Notes: generated by a model from the sequence alone, not told the origin. 64,000 bases of DNA from JAVVEW01 sp032251045 (GCA_032251045.1 JAVVEW010000003.1:9246-73245), one strand, 5' to 3'. Positions 54,489-63,966 are shown, numbered from the stretch's first letter. Numbers and translations are program-made.

Positions 54489-55370
54489 ATGAGTATTACT
54501 GCCGCCATGGTCAAGGAACTGCGTGAACGCACCGGTTCTGGCATGATGGAATGTAAAAAAGCACTGGTTGAGAGCAATGGCGACCTGGAACTTGCCATTG
54601 AAAACATGCGCAAGGCCGGCCTGGCCAAAGCCGACAAAAAATCCGGCCGCACCGCTGCTGAAGGCCTGATTGGCATTCGCATCAGCGCCGACCAGCATCA
54701 AGCGGTCATTGTCGATGTTAACTGTGAAACCGACTTTGTCGCCAAAGGTGATGATTTCAGCCAGTTTGTCGACCAGATTACCGAAGCTTTGCTGAACAAT
54801 GCCAACGTGACCGCAGAAAACAGTGACGCATTGCCCCTGGCCAATGGTAAAACTCTGGACGAAACACGTCGTGAATTGATCGCTAAACTGGGGGAAAACA
54901 TCACCCTGCGGCGCTTTACCCGGTTCCAGAACAACGAACATTTTTTTGTCAGCTATCAACATGGCAGCAAAATCGGCGTTTTGGTTGAACTGGCAAACGA
55001 GGACGAGACCCTTGGCAAGGACATCGCCATGCACATCGCCGCTGTCAAACCGCAATGCGTATCCGAGGATCAGGTCAGCGAAGACATCGTGGAAAAAGAG
55101 AAAGAAATCTTTACCGCACAAGCACTGGAAAGTGGCAAGCCTGCTGAAATTGTCGAAAAAATGATTGGCGGCCGAATCAAGAAATTTCTGGCTGAAATCA
55201 CGTTACTGGGCCAGCCTTTCGTCAAGGACGACAAAACCAGCGTTGGCCAGTTGCTGACCAGCAAAAACAATGCTGTGATTGCCTTTACCCGTTATGAAGT
55301 TGGCGAAGGCATTGAGAAGAAAGAAGAAAACTTCGCAGAAGAAGTCATGGCGCAAATCAACGCCGTTTGA
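54489..55370 (+). CDS. tsf: Elongation factor Ts
   Basis: 293 residues. N-terminal TGSGMMECKKALVE motif and dimerisation core typical of EF-Ts, the nucleotide-exchange factor of EF-Tu. Confidence 0.99.
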   Translation: MSITAAMVKELRERTGSGMMECKKALVESNGDLELAIENMRKAGLAKADKKSGRTAAEGLIGIRISADQHQAVIVDVNCETDFVAKGDDFSQFVDQITEALLNNANVTAENSDALPLANGKTLDETRRELIAKLGENITLRRFTRFQNNEHFFVSYQHGSKIGVLVELANEDETLGKDIAMHIAAVKPQCVSEDQVSEDIVEKEKEIFTAQALESGKPAEIVEKMIGGRIKKFLAEITLLGQPFVKDDKTSVGQLLTSKNNAVIAFTRYEVGEGIEKKEENFAEEVMAQINAV

Positions 55371-55377
55371 CCTGCCC

Positions 55378-55414
55378 GCCAGCGGTAGCCTTTGGGCTGC
55401 CGCTGGCTTTTCTT
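55378..55414 (+). terminator. Terminator after tsf
   Basis: GCCAGCGGTAGCC, short loop, GGCTGCCGCTGGC then TTTTCTTT. About twelve pairs with one mismatch region. Separates rpsB-tsf from pyrH. Confidence 0.8.
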
Positions 55415-55424
55415 TCGGTTATTA

Positions 55425-55474
55425 TTTATCGATAACGCAGGCTCTCGATCAACCGGTCATGCGTTATCGATAAA
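55425..55474. promoter_or_regulatory. 15-base inverted repeat before pyrH
   Basis: TTTATCGATAACGCA (55425-55439) and its exact complement (55460-55474), 20 bases apart. Each arm contains the palindrome TTATCGATAA, so it offers two identical operator-like sites as well as a hairpin. Ends 35 bases before the pyrH start. No T-run, so a regulatory site is more likely than a terminator. Confidence 0.5.
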
Positions 55475-55509
55475 CAATCACCTCCTGACTCTCTTAAGCA
55501 AACAACATC

Positions 55510-56226
55510 ATGACCGAACTCATTTGCCAGCGCATATTACTCAAACTCAGTGGTGAGGCTTTGATGGGTGATCATGGCGAGGCGATCGATGCCCATACCG
55601 TGAAGCGCCTGGCCACGGAAATCAAAGAGCTTTGCCAACTCGGCGTTCAGGTTGGCCTGGTCATCGGTGGCGGCAATATTCTGCGCGGCGCGCAAAAGGC
55701 TTCGGAAGGCCTGGATCGGGTTACCGGAGACCAGATGGGCATGTTAGCCACCGTGATCAACGCCCTGGCCATGCAAGACGCCCTGGAGTATCTTGGCCAA
55801 CCCGTGCGCGTGATGTCAGCCCTGAAAATCAATCAAGTGTGCGAAGACTTTATCCGTCGCCGCGCCATTCGCCACCTGGAAAAAGGCCGCGTGGTCATTT
55901 TTGCCGCCGGCACCGGTAATCCATTTTTCACCACCGACTCTGCCGCCAGCCTGCGGGCGATTGAAATCAATGCCCAGTTAATGATCAAGGCGACCAAAGT
56001 CGAAGGTGTTTACAGCGATGACCCAATCACTCACCCAAACGCAACCTTTTACCCCAGACTTAGTTATGATCAGGCTTTAGATCAACGCCTGAATGTCATG
56101 GACGCCACCGCCATGGTGTTGTGTCGAGACAACAATCTGCCGATGCGTATATTGAATATCTTTGATGCTGGCGCCTTGATGCGATTATTGCAAGGCGAGG
56201 ATGTTGGTTCATTGATCGAACGTTAA
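55510..56226 (+). CDS. pyrH: UMP kinase
   Basis: 238 residues. Amino-acid-kinase fold: LLKLSGEALMG, GLVIGGGNILRG, VIFAAGTGNPFFTTDSAA. Phosphorylates UMP to UDP. First gene of the pyrH-frr-uppS-cdsA-dxr-rseP run. Confidence 0.99.
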   Translation: MTELICQRILLKLSGEALMGDHGEAIDAHTVKRLATEIKELCQLGVQVGLVIGGGNILRGAQKASEGLDRVTGDQMGMLATVINALAMQDALEYLGQPVRVMSALKINQVCEDFIRRRAIRHLEKGRVVIFAAGTGNPFFTTDSAASLRAIEINAQLMIKATKVEGVYSDDPITHPNATFYPRLSYDQALDQRLNVMDATAMVLCRDNNLPMRILNIFDAGALMRLLQGEDVGSLIER

Positions 56227-56250
56227 TTTCTTACCTGATGAGTACGCCCC

Positions 56251-56808
56251 ATGTTAGACACACTAGAAAAACAAACCGCTGAGCGCATGGCGAAAAGCCT
56301 TGAAGCTCTCAAACACGATATGGCAAAAATCCGCACAGGTCGTGCTCACCCTAGCCTGCTGGATCAAATTACCGTTTCTTACTACGGTAGCGAAACGCCC
56401 CTGAGCCAAGTCGCCAATATCGCAGCCGAAGATGCCAGAACCCTGACCGTTACCCCCTGGGAAAGAACGCTGATCAAGGATATTGAAAAAGCCATCATGT
56501 CCTCAGGCTTAGGACTTAACCCCAATACCAATGGCCCGGTGATTCGTATCCCTCTACCGCCGTTAACCGAAGAACGCCGCAAAGAGCTGGTCAAAGTTGT
56601 TAAAAACGAAGCCGAGCAAGGACGTGTCGCGGTACGCAATATTCGTCGCGATGCCAACAATGACATAAAGAATGCTCTGAAAGACAAAACCATTTCCGAA
56701 GATGATGCGCGTTCAGGCGAAGACAAGATTCAAAAGCTGACCGATCGCTACATCAAAGACATTGACGCATTCCTGGCGGAAAAAGAAACGGAACTTATGT
56801 CGATCTAA
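56251..56808 (+). CDS. frr: Ribosome recycling factor
   Basis: 185 residues, normal length, with RTGRAHPSLLDQI and PLPPLTEERRKELVK. Its TAA overlaps the ATG of uppS. Confidence 0.99.
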   Translation: MLDTLEKQTAERMAKSLEALKHDMAKIRTGRAHPSLLDQITVSYYGSETPLSQVANIAAEDARTLTVTPWERTLIKDIEKAIMSSGLGLNPNTNGPVIRIPLPPLTEERRKELVKVVKNEAEQGRVAVRNIRRDANNDIKNALKDKTISEDDARSGEDKIQKLTDRYIKDIDAFLAEKETELMSI

Positions 56809-57578
56809 TGATGGCCGACGTACACCTGGCAAATCCACAGCTTAAACACCTTGCCATTATCATGGATGGCAATGGCCGTTGGGCCAAGCAACGGCACATG
56901 CCCCGCGTCATGGGGCATCAGCAAGGTGCTAAGGCGGCACGCAAAGTGATCCAGTACTGCGCGAATGCAGAGTTGGAAACGTTGACGTTGTTCGCGTTCA
57001 GCAGTGAAAACTGGCGTCGCCCTAAGGACGAAGTGAACGTGCTGATGGATTTGTTATTTTCCACGCTGGACAGCGAAATTCAGCAATTACACGAACATCG
57101 GATACGGCTGCGTTTTATCGGTGATCTTGAGCAATTTGCCGATAGCTTGCGCAACAAAATCGACCAAGCCCAGGTACTCACGCAACACAATACCGGTCTG
57201 CAATTGGTCGTTGCCCTTAATTACGGTGGTCAATGGGATATCACTCAGGCTTGCCAACGCCTTGCCAAACAGGTGAATTCCGGGCAGCTTACTCCTGAAC
57301 AAATTACCCCTGCGCATATCGAACAACAGTTGGCAACGTTTGACTTGTCTGAGCCGGATTTATTCATCCGCACCGGTGGCGAGCAACGGCTGAGCAATTT
57401 TCTGCTCTGGCAGCTGGCATACACCGAGCTTTATTTCACCGCCACGTTATGGCCTGATTTTGATCAGAAAGCGCTGCGTCAGGCGCTGGATGACTTCCAG
57501 CAACGCCAGCGCCGCTTTGGTCAAACCGCCGAGCAAGTGTACGACCTCCATGTCTCAAAACTAAAACCATCATGCTAA
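56808..57578 (+). CDS. uppS: Di-trans,poly-cis-undecaprenyl diphosphate synthase
   Basis: 256 residues. IIMDGNGRWAKQR, FAFSSENWRRP and DLFIRTGGEQRLSNFLLWQ are the substrate-binding motifs. Makes the lipid carrier for peptidoglycan. Overlaps frr and cdsA. Confidence 0.98.
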   Translation: MMADVHLANPQLKHLAIIMDGNGRWAKQRHMPRVMGHQQGAKAARKVIQYCANAELETLTLFAFSSENWRRPKDEVNVLMDLLFSTLDSEIQQLHEHRIRLRFIGDLEQFADSLRNKIDQAQVLTQHNTGLQLVVALNYGGQWDITQACQRLAKQVNSGQLTPEQITPAHIEQQLATFDLSEPDLFIRTGGEQRLSNFLLWQLAYTELYFTATLWPDFDQKALRQALDDFQQRQRRFGQTAEQVYDLHVSKLKPSC

Positions 57579-58441
57579 TTACGAGAATAATCACCGCTTT
57601 AATTCTGACGCCCCTGGCGGTATGGGCTGTTTATGGCCTGCCATCCGACTACTTCACCTGGTTATTGAATGGCATCATTGTCCTTGCCGGCTGGGAATGG
57701 GCGGGACTGATTGGACTGCGCCGCCTGTCCAGCAAAAGCCTGTTCATTGCCGGACTCATGCTATGCACCGTGCCGTTGTACGGCTGGACTGCCATTCTCG
57801 ATTATCTGGCGATTAAACTAGATGATGCTGACATCCGTTATTATTCCGGATGGCTGGACTGGGCCATGGTGGTTCCGGTGTTATTCTGGTTTGTGGTCAT
57901 GCTGGCGATTCGCAAAATCCCGGATACCTTATTGAATACCCAGATTCGGTTGCGCTACAAGGTCCTCATCGGCTGGTTTGTATTGATTTCCGCCTGGCTG
58001 TTTTTAAGCCGATTGCATCGTTTTTACGGCGCGGATTTAACGCTTTATTTCCTGATTCTAATTTGGGTGGCGGATATTGCCGCTTTTTTTGCCGGTAAAA
58101 AATGGGGTAAAACACCTTTGTCACCGGCAATCAGCCCAGGCAAAACGCTGGTGGGCTTTTACGCCGCCATCATCAGCGCCGTCGTTTGCGCCATTATCAA
58201 CGACCTATGGTTTGACTTTGACCTTATGGTATCAACAGACTTCATGTTACTGTCAGCATTGACGGTGACCGTTTCCGTTTACGGGGACTTGTTTTTCAGC
58301 CTGGTCAAGCGTCAACATCAGGTTAAAGACAGCGGTCATTTACTACCTGGGCATGGCGGGTTACTGGATCGGCTGGACAGCCTGATCGCTGCCATTCCAT
58401 TTTTCTACGGCGGCATTATTCTGATGCGAGGCATGTGGTAA
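57572..58441 (+). CDS. cdsA: CDP-diacylglycerol synthase (membrane type)
   Basis: 289 residues, about eight membrane helices, family signature VKDSGHLLPGHGGLLDRLDS. Makes CDP-diacylglycerol for all phospholipids. Its presence means the Tam41-like protein elsewhere in the window is a second enzyme of this activity, if it is one. Overlaps dxr (TAATG). Confidence 0.98.
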   Translation: MLITRIITALILTPLAVWAVYGLPSDYFTWLLNGIIVLAGWEWAGLIGLRRLSSKSLFIAGLMLCTVPLYGWTAILDYLAIKLDDADIRYYSGWLDWAMVVPVLFWFVVMLAIRKIPDTLLNTQIRLRYKVLIGWFVLISAWLFLSRLHRFYGADLTLYFLILIWVADIAAFFAGKKWGKTPLSPAISPGKTLVGFYAAIISAVVCAIINDLWFDFDLMVSTDFMLLSALTVTVSVYGDLFFSLVKRQHQVKDSGHLLPGHGGLLDRLDSLIAAIPFFYGGIILMRGMW

Positions 58442-59616
58442 TGAAAGGTTTATGTATACTCGGCGCCACAGGCTCCATTGGCGTCAGCACCCTGGATGTG
58501 GTGGCTCGTCACCCGAAGCGTTACCGGGTCGCCGCGCTGACCGCCAATCGCAACATTGATCTTTTGTTCGAGCAATGCCTGACGCATCGACCTGAAGTCG
58601 TGGCCATTGCCAGCGCCGAATCGGCACAACGCTTCCAGGATAAAATTCAGGGCACCGACCTGGCTGGCTTGACGGTGCTGACCGGATCGGATGGGCTGGT
58701 ACAAGCGGCCACCCTGTCTGTGGTTGACGCTGTGATGGCGGCGATTGTCGGTGGCGCCGGCTTGTTACCAACGCTGGCCGCCGCCAAGGCCGGCAAAACC
58801 ATTTTACTGGCCAACAAAGAAGCACTGGTCATGTCCGGTGACTTGTTCATGGACGCCATTCGTCAATCCGGTGCCACATTGTTACCGATTGACAGCGAAC
58901 ATAACGCCATTTTCCAATGCATGCCTGGCAATTACACCGCCGGACATGCCGCCATCGGTGTGCGGCGTATTTTGCTCACCGCATCGGGCGGGCCGTTTCG
59001 CACCACGCCACTGGAACAACTGGCCAGCGTTACGCCCGCGCAAGCTGTAGCCCATCCTAACTGGGATATGGGGCAGAAAATTTCCGTTGATTCCGCCACC
59101 ATGATGAACAAAGGACTGGAATTGATCGAAGCCTGCTGGTTATTCGACTTGAGTCCTGAAGATGTGCAAATCGTCATTCATCCGGAAAGCGTCATTCATT
59201 CCATGGTCGATTATGTCGATGGCTCGGTATTGGCACAAATGGGCACGCCGGATATGCGCATCCCGATCGCCCATGCCTTGGCCTGGCCTGAACGTTTCGC
59301 CTCGGGAGCGGCAACCCTGGATTTGTTCAAGGTCGCACGCATGAATTTTGAGCCACCGGATTTACAGCGCTTTCCCTGCCTGAAACTGGCGATAAAAGCC
59401 GCCGAACTGGGGGGTATCGTACCTGCGGTGCTGAATGCCGCCAATGAAATCGCCGTCGCCGCATTTCTGCAGGAAAAAATTGGCTTCACCCATATCGCCA
59501 AAGTTATCGAGAATACTTTGGCGGCCATAGCGCCGGCACCGGCAGACAACCTGGAGCACATTCTGGCTGTCGATCATGAAGCCCGCGTCAAAGCCCAGGA
59601 ATTTCTCCACCACTAG
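58441..59616 (+). CDS. dxr: 1-deoxy-D-xylulose 5-phosphate reductoisomerase
   Basis: 391 residues from the ATG at 58441. NADPH site ILGATGSIGVSTLDV, then LLANKEALVMSG, DSEHNAIFQ and MNKGLELIEACWLF. Second step of the MEP isoprenoid pathway. Confidence 0.98.
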   Translation: MKGLCILGATGSIGVSTLDVVARHPKRYRVAALTANRNIDLLFEQCLTHRPEVVAIASAESAQRFQDKIQGTDLAGLTVLTGSDGLVQAATLSVVDAVMAAIVGGAGLLPTLAAAKAGKTILLANKEALVMSGDLFMDAIRQSGATLLPIDSEHNAIFQCMPGNYTAGHAAIGVRRILLTASGGPFRTTPLEQLASVTPAQAVAHPNWDMGQKISVDSATMMNKGLELIEACWLFDLSPEDVQIVIHPESVIHSMVDYVDGSVLAQMGTPDMRIPIAHALAWPERFASGAATLDLFKVARMNFEPPDLQRFPCLKLAIKAAELGGIVPAVLNAANEIAVAAFLQEKIGFTHIAKVIENTLAAIAPAPADNLEHILAVDHEARVKAQEFLHH

Positions 59617-59627
59617 GCCGAGGCCTT

Positions 59628-60977
59628 ATGAGCACCTTATTCGCATTCATTCTCGCCATTGGCATTCTTATTTCCTTCCATGAGTTCGGACATTTCTGGG
59701 TAGCACGGAAAACCGGTGTCAAAGTGCTGCGCTTTTCGGTAGGTTTTGGCCGGGTTATCTGGTCATATCGCAGCAAAACCACGGCCACCGAATATGTGCT
59801 ATCGGCCATTCCTCTGGGCGGCTATGTAAAAATGGTCGATGAACGCGAAAGTGATGTCGCAGCGGAAGACCTGCCCTTTGCCTTTAACCGGCAGCCACTT
59901 TGGAAGCGCAGCGCCATTGTCGCAGCCGGCCCCATCGCCAATCTGCTGTTGGCCGTGGCGTTGTTCTGGGGCGTGTTAATGCTGGGCGAATCTGGCCTGA
60001 AACCCGTAGTCGGCGACATCGCACCTGAGACACTGGCGGCGCAAGCTGGCTTCAGCGCCGGGCAAACCATTCAGGCGGTCGATGGCCAGAACACACGTTT
60101 GTGGTCGGAAGCGATGGAATTGATTTTCGCCAGCGTCATGGAAGGACGCGTGGTTGCCGTTAATGTAGACAGTGGTGGCACGCTGCAAACCCTGACCCTG
60201 GCGGTTCCCGATCATTTGCGCGACCAACCCGAACAACTCTATCAATCGCTAGGTCTGAAACCATGGCTTCCCGAACTCAAACCGGTCATTGGGCAACTGA
60301 TACCGGGTGAGGCGGCGCAACAAGCAGGTCTGAACACGGGTGATTTGATTGTGGCTGCCAATGCTCAAAACATTCACAGCTGGAATGCCTGGGTTGCCCT
60401 GATCAGAGCCCATCCCGGTAAGCCACTGCAAGTCGTTTACGAGCGGCAAGGCGTGCGCCAGCAAACCACGCTGACACCGGCTGCGGTTCACAATGACCAG
60501 CAGCAACTGGAAGGACGCATTGGCGCCGGCGTGCAAGTACCGGAAGATTTGCTTCAATCCATGCAGATCACGGTATCGTCAACACCGCTGGAAGCGCTAA
60601 GCAAGGCTCTGCAACGTACCGTTTTCTACAGCAGCGCCACTTTGAATATGCTAGGTCAGATGCTGATTGGCCAGGCGTCGGTGAAAAACCTCAGCGGCCC
60701 GATCAGCATCGCGCAATTTGCCGGCATCTCCGCCGAACAAGGTCTGAATGCTTTTTTATCTTTCCTGGCTAAAGTCAGCATCAGCCTGGGCATCTTGAAT
60801 TTATTGCCAATTCCCATTCTGGACGGCGGCCATCTGGCATTTTATGCCATCGAAGCGCTGCGCGGAAAGCCGGTCCCGGAAGCCTGGCAACTGTATCTAC
60901 AACAAATCGGCATTTTTATGTTGTTAGGTTTAATGCTGCTGGCGACGTATCTAGATATTGGCCGCCTGCTCAATTAA
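59628..60977 (+). CDS. rseP: Site-2 zinc metalloprotease RseP
   Basis: 449 residues. Zinc motif HEFGH near the N-terminus, two PDZ domains (about 105-300), LPIPILDGGH in the C-terminal membrane segment. Cuts RseA in the sigma-E cascade. Unusually not followed by bamA. Confidence 0.98.
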   Translation: MSTLFAFILAIGILISFHEFGHFWVARKTGVKVLRFSVGFGRVIWSYRSKTTATEYVLSAIPLGGYVKMVDERESDVAAEDLPFAFNRQPLWKRSAIVAAGPIANLLLAVALFWGVLMLGESGLKPVVGDIAPETLAAQAGFSAGQTIQAVDGQNTRLWSEAMELIFASVMEGRVVAVNVDSGGTLQTLTLAVPDHLRDQPEQLYQSLGLKPWLPELKPVIGQLIPGEAAQQAGLNTGDLIVAANAQNIHSWNAWVALIRAHPGKPLQVVYERQGVRQQTTLTPAAVHNDQQQLEGRIGAGVQVPEDLLQSMQITVSSTPLEALSKALQRTVFYSSATLNMLGQMLIGQASVKNLSGPISIAQFAGISAEQGLNAFLSFLAKVSISLGILNLLPIPILDGGHLAFYAIEALRGKPVPEAWQLYLQQIGIFMLLGLMLLATYLDIGRLLN

Positions 60978-61021
60978 ACCCTGCCAGTCATTTTCAACCA
61001 CTCCACCCCTCGGGATCGACC

Positions 61022-61732
61022 ATGAAACTCACTGTCACCACCCTGCTCAGCTTGTTCGTGCTCCTCAGCAGCACCCTGGCCCTGGCCGATGCGGAACACA
61101 TTCGCCAAGCGTTAGGTAAAGCCATGCCCGAAGTCACCATTGACAGCATCGAACCCTCTCCGATTAAGGGCCTGTTTGAAGTTTCCATCGGCGCGAATAT
61201 TTACTATATTTCCAGCGATGCCCGCTATTTGTTGCAAGGCCGGCTGGTTGATATGGCGGAAAAAAAGGACTTAACCGAAGCCAAGCTGGCAGGTCGCAGA
61301 CTCAGCGCATTACAACAAGTGAGTACCGAGCAAATGATCACGTTTGCCTCGCCGTTGCCAAAATATGAAGTGTATATTTTTACCGATATCGATTGTGCGT
61401 ATTGCCGCAAACTGCATTCAGAAATCGACCAGTACCTGGCCGAAGGTATCAGTATTCATTACTTGTTCTTCCCTCGTGCCGGCAAGGATTCCGAATCTTT
61501 TAACAAGGCGGTATCGGTCTGGTGCGCCAAAGATCGCGCCCAAGCGTTGACCGAAGCCAAACAAGGTCATGACCCTGAACCCAAAACGTGCACTAACCCG
61601 GTGACCCAACACTTACAACTCGCCCATCAGTTCGGGGCACGCGGCACGCCATTGATCGTCACCTCCCAAGGCAACCAATTACCCGGTTATGTTCCAGCCA
61701 AGCAACTGGCCGAAGTTCTGGCCAACGAATAA
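61022..61732 (+). CDS. dsbC: Periplasmic disulfide isomerase DsbC
   Basis: 236 residues, signal peptide ending TLALA. N-terminal dimerisation domain, thioredoxin domain with active site CAYC (canonical DsbC has CGYC), cis-Pro region GTPLI. Also has the C-terminal Cys pair (WCAKD ... KTC). Corrects wrong disulfides; works with DsbD. Confidence 0.95.
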   Translation: MKLTVTTLLSLFVLLSSTLALADAEHIRQALGKAMPEVTIDSIEPSPIKGLFEVSIGANIYYISSDARYLLQGRLVDMAEKKDLTEAKLAGRRLSALQQVSTEQMITFASPLPKYEVYIFTDIDCAYCRKLHSEIDQYLAEGISIHYLFFPRAGKDSESFNKAVSVWCAKDRAQALTEAKQGHDPEPKTCTNPVTQHLQLAHQFGARGTPLIVTSQGNQLPGYVPAKQLAEVLANE

Positions 61733-62561
61733 AGCTATCACAGGCAAACGTATCGGCCTGCTGTTAGCCATGCTGACAGCAGGCAGTCATGCCGATGACG
61801 TTTATTTCTGGCGTGACAGTCGCGGTCAGGCACATTATTCCGATCGCGGCCATGACTTGGCGCAGCAACGCTATATCGACCCTGGCATTGCCTGGCTCAG
61901 CATCAGGCACGTCATCGATGGTGACACCATTGTGGTCAGTGATAACATTCATGTACGTTTGCTATCCATTAACACCCCTGAAATTCGCCGCGCCAATAAG
62001 CCTGGTGACCCTGGTGGTAAACAAGCCAAAGCAGCATTAACTGCGCTCGTGGCCGGGCAGCGCATACGCCTGGAATACGATGCTGAGCGCAAAGACCGCT
62101 ATGGCCGCACACTGGCGCAGGTTTTCACCGAATCGGATGTACACGTCAATGCTGAATTATTACGCCAAGGCTGGGCCATGTTGGCCATTCACCCACCGAA
62201 TCTGAACTACCTGAAAGAGTTAACAGCAGCTCAACAGCACGCGGAACAACAGCGTCTGGGTATCTGGGCCATGCCGCGCTATCAGGCAAAAGCCAGCACC
62301 AGCCTTAATCCTGACAACGACATCAGTGGCTGGCAACGCCTGGTCGGTCAGGTGCAATCTGTTAAACAAGGACGCAAATATCTGTATCTGAATTTGCCTG
62401 GCCAGGTGGCGGCGCGCATTGCCCTGAAACAACAACACCTGTTCCCCAATATCAAACGATGGGCAGGAAAAACCGTGGAAATTCGTGGCTGGCCCAGACG
62501 GCAGCGGCAAAGCTTCGTGGTGCCACTGCGCCATGGCAGCGATATTTTGATATTGCACTAA
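61689..62561 (+). CDS. Exported staphylococcal-nuclease-like protein with DUF4124-like N-terminus
   Basis: 290 residues if started at the ATG at 61689, overlapping dsbC by 44 bases; the hydrophobic stretch KRIGLLLAMLTAGSHA then acts as signal. DUF4124-like part (DDVYFWRDSRGQAHYSDRG) is followed by a TNase domain (about 70-190) with VIDGDTIVV, VRLLSINTPE and RKDRYGRTLAQ, keeping the catalytic Arg, Asp and Glu. A C-terminal OB-like extension follows (about 215-290). Likely a calcium-dependent periplasmic or secreted nuclease. Confidence 0.85.
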   Translation: MFQPSNWPKFWPTNKAITGKRIGLLLAMLTAGSHADDVYFWRDSRGQAHYSDRGHDLAQQRYIDPGIAWLSIRHVIDGDTIVVSDNIHVRLLSINTPEIRRANKPGDPGGKQAKAALTALVAGQRIRLEYDAERKDRYGRTLAQVFTESDVHVNAELLRQGWAMLAIHPPNLNYLKELTAAQQHAEQQRLGIWAMPRYQAKASTSLNPDNDISGWQRLVGQVQSVKQGRKYLYLNLPGQVAARIALKQQHLFPNIKRWAGKTVEIRGWPRRQRQSFVVPLRHGSDILILH

Positions 62562-62606
62562 GTATTCCAAGCACTGAAGTTGTTTTATGGAGCTGACAAG
62601 AGACTT

Positions 62607-62645
62607 CTCTCTTTTTCAAAGAGGGATTGAGGAAAATTTTTTAAT
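62607..62645 (+). repeat. Dispersed repeat, hairpin block only (copy 8)
   Basis: CTCTCTTTTTCAAAGAGGG, ATTGAGGAAAATTTTTTAAT. The block that accompanies the GTGAAC core elsewhere; here the core is missing. It adjoins and probably truncated the pseudogene to its right. Confidence 0.6.
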
Positions 62646-62996
62646 CGCCTGAACATCTTGTAACGTCAATGCTAGCAATATGGCCACCTCCGCTTCCGGC
62701 ATACCATGATTGAGCCTTTTCAAGGCTGTTTCAGCCCGGGCTTTTTGATAACCGATGTGCTCACCTTGTTCTCTGCCTTCCTGCCTCACGCCCCTTTCTG
62801 CGGACGGTATCGATGACATTTTTCAGATCGCGATAATATTTCAGGCTGGATTCATAGGCCGGGCGCTCTTCGGGTTGAAAGCGGGCAATGCTGGCTTTTT
62901 CAGTTGCACCCGATGGATGACTTCATCAGGCTAAGCGTTGTCCTCGTCATCGAACACAAAGTCTAAAATGCCAATGCTGTACACCGCGACAGAGGG
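62616..62996 (-). pseudogene. Rpn-family recombination-promoting nuclease/putative transposase, decayed
   Basis: Pieces in different minus frames read as one Rpn-type PD-(D/E)XK protein: VYSIGILDFVFDDEDN, a stop, PDEVIHRVQLK; then IARFQPEERPAYESSLKYYR and DLKNVIDTVRRKG; then REQGEHIGYQKARAE and MPEAEVAILLALTLQDVQ. At least one stop, one deletion and one more frameshift, and the N-terminus is missing. Rpn proteins promote RecA-independent recombination. Confidence 0.8.
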
Positions 62997-63144
62997 TTGA
63001 ATTTAGCATGGTTCAGAGGATGTTTTTTCATGCCTGGGACTTTTAACAGCCTGAAACAATCCGCCGCCATTGTAAGTTAATCGATGCAAGAACCAGAATA
63101 TCATCCATGCAGCAACACTAATGAAGCAGCGGAACCATCTGTTT

Positions 63145-63609
63145 TTAAGAAGCGTCATCGGTGCCAATATCTTCATACCACAGTTGGGGCGATTGTTCGA
63201 TAAAGCGCTGCATCAGCTCGATACAATTGGCGTTATGCAATTCAATGACCTTGATGCCTGCCTCTTTCAACCAGTCTAAATGACCGCAAAAGTTGACCGA
63301 CTCGCCCACGACGACCGTACCAATACTAAACTGACGAATGAGCCCAGAACAATACCAGCAAGGCGCGAGCGTGGTAACCAGGATTTTATCGCGATAACTG
63401 CGCTGTCTGCCCGCCTTGCGAAAAGCGTCGGTTTCGCCGTGTACGGATGGATCATTATCCTGTACCCGGCGATTATGACCACGCCCTAATAATTGGCCCT
63501 GTTGATCGAATAACGCAGCGCCAACCGGCACGCCACCCTCATCGAAACCTTGTCGCGCCTCGGCCAAGGCAATTGTTAACATCGCAGCATAATCTATCGT
63601 TAATGCCAT
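63145..63609 (-). CDS. Cytosine-deaminase-like zinc hydrolase, yeast FCY1 type
   Basis: 154 residues from the ATG at 63609 (GGGGG seven bases upstream). CDA-fold zinc site HGETDAF and PCWYCSG. The C-terminal half (VVGESVNFCGHLDWL, CIELMQRFIEQSPQLWYEDIG) resembles yeast cytosine deaminase, which ends in a similar FIDERPQDWFEDIGE segment, rather than TadA or the bacterial CodA amidohydrolase. Expected to deaminate cytosine to uracil, or a related base. Stands alone. Confidence 0.88.
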   Translation of the reverse strand: MALTIDYAAMLTIALAEARQGFDEGGVPVGAALFDQQGQLLGRGHNRRVQDNDPSVHGETDAFRKAGRQRSYRDKILVTTLAPCWYCSGLIRQFSIGTVVVGESVNFCGHLDWLKEAGIKVIELHNANCIELMQRFIEQSPQLWYEDIGTDDAS

Positions 63610-63615
63610 CAACAT

Positions 63616-63966
63616 CCCCCTTCGTTACTGGCTACTGTTAGTGTTCTGCCATGCGTAAACTGATCCATCTGGCCTTTGCTATCTTGAAATCCGGGCAAGC
63701 CTTTTGAAGCTGATTTTTCGCTTGCATGAGTCAAGTTTAGATAGTATTTACACTTGAGCAAGAAGGTTGTTAAATTATTTGCAGTTCCGTTACCACCGCA
63801 CAACACCGCATCAGATTGGCATGAATTTCGACGTAGAGCTGGAAACACCAGAAAGCGCCATGGCTTTACATATTTTGACCTGGCATTCTATCTGTTGAAT
63901 GCATCGCCTTCAGGCTGGAAAAGTTTGCTAGAATCGACATTCTTTTCTTCGAAAATATGCCCTCTT
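63616..63966. other. Gap with a possible promoter for the right-edge gene
   Basis: No gene recognised. TGCTAGAAT (63926-63934) is an extended -10 (TGn then TAGAAT) 32 bases before the ATG at 63967; no good -35 at 17 bases. Confidence 0.35.
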
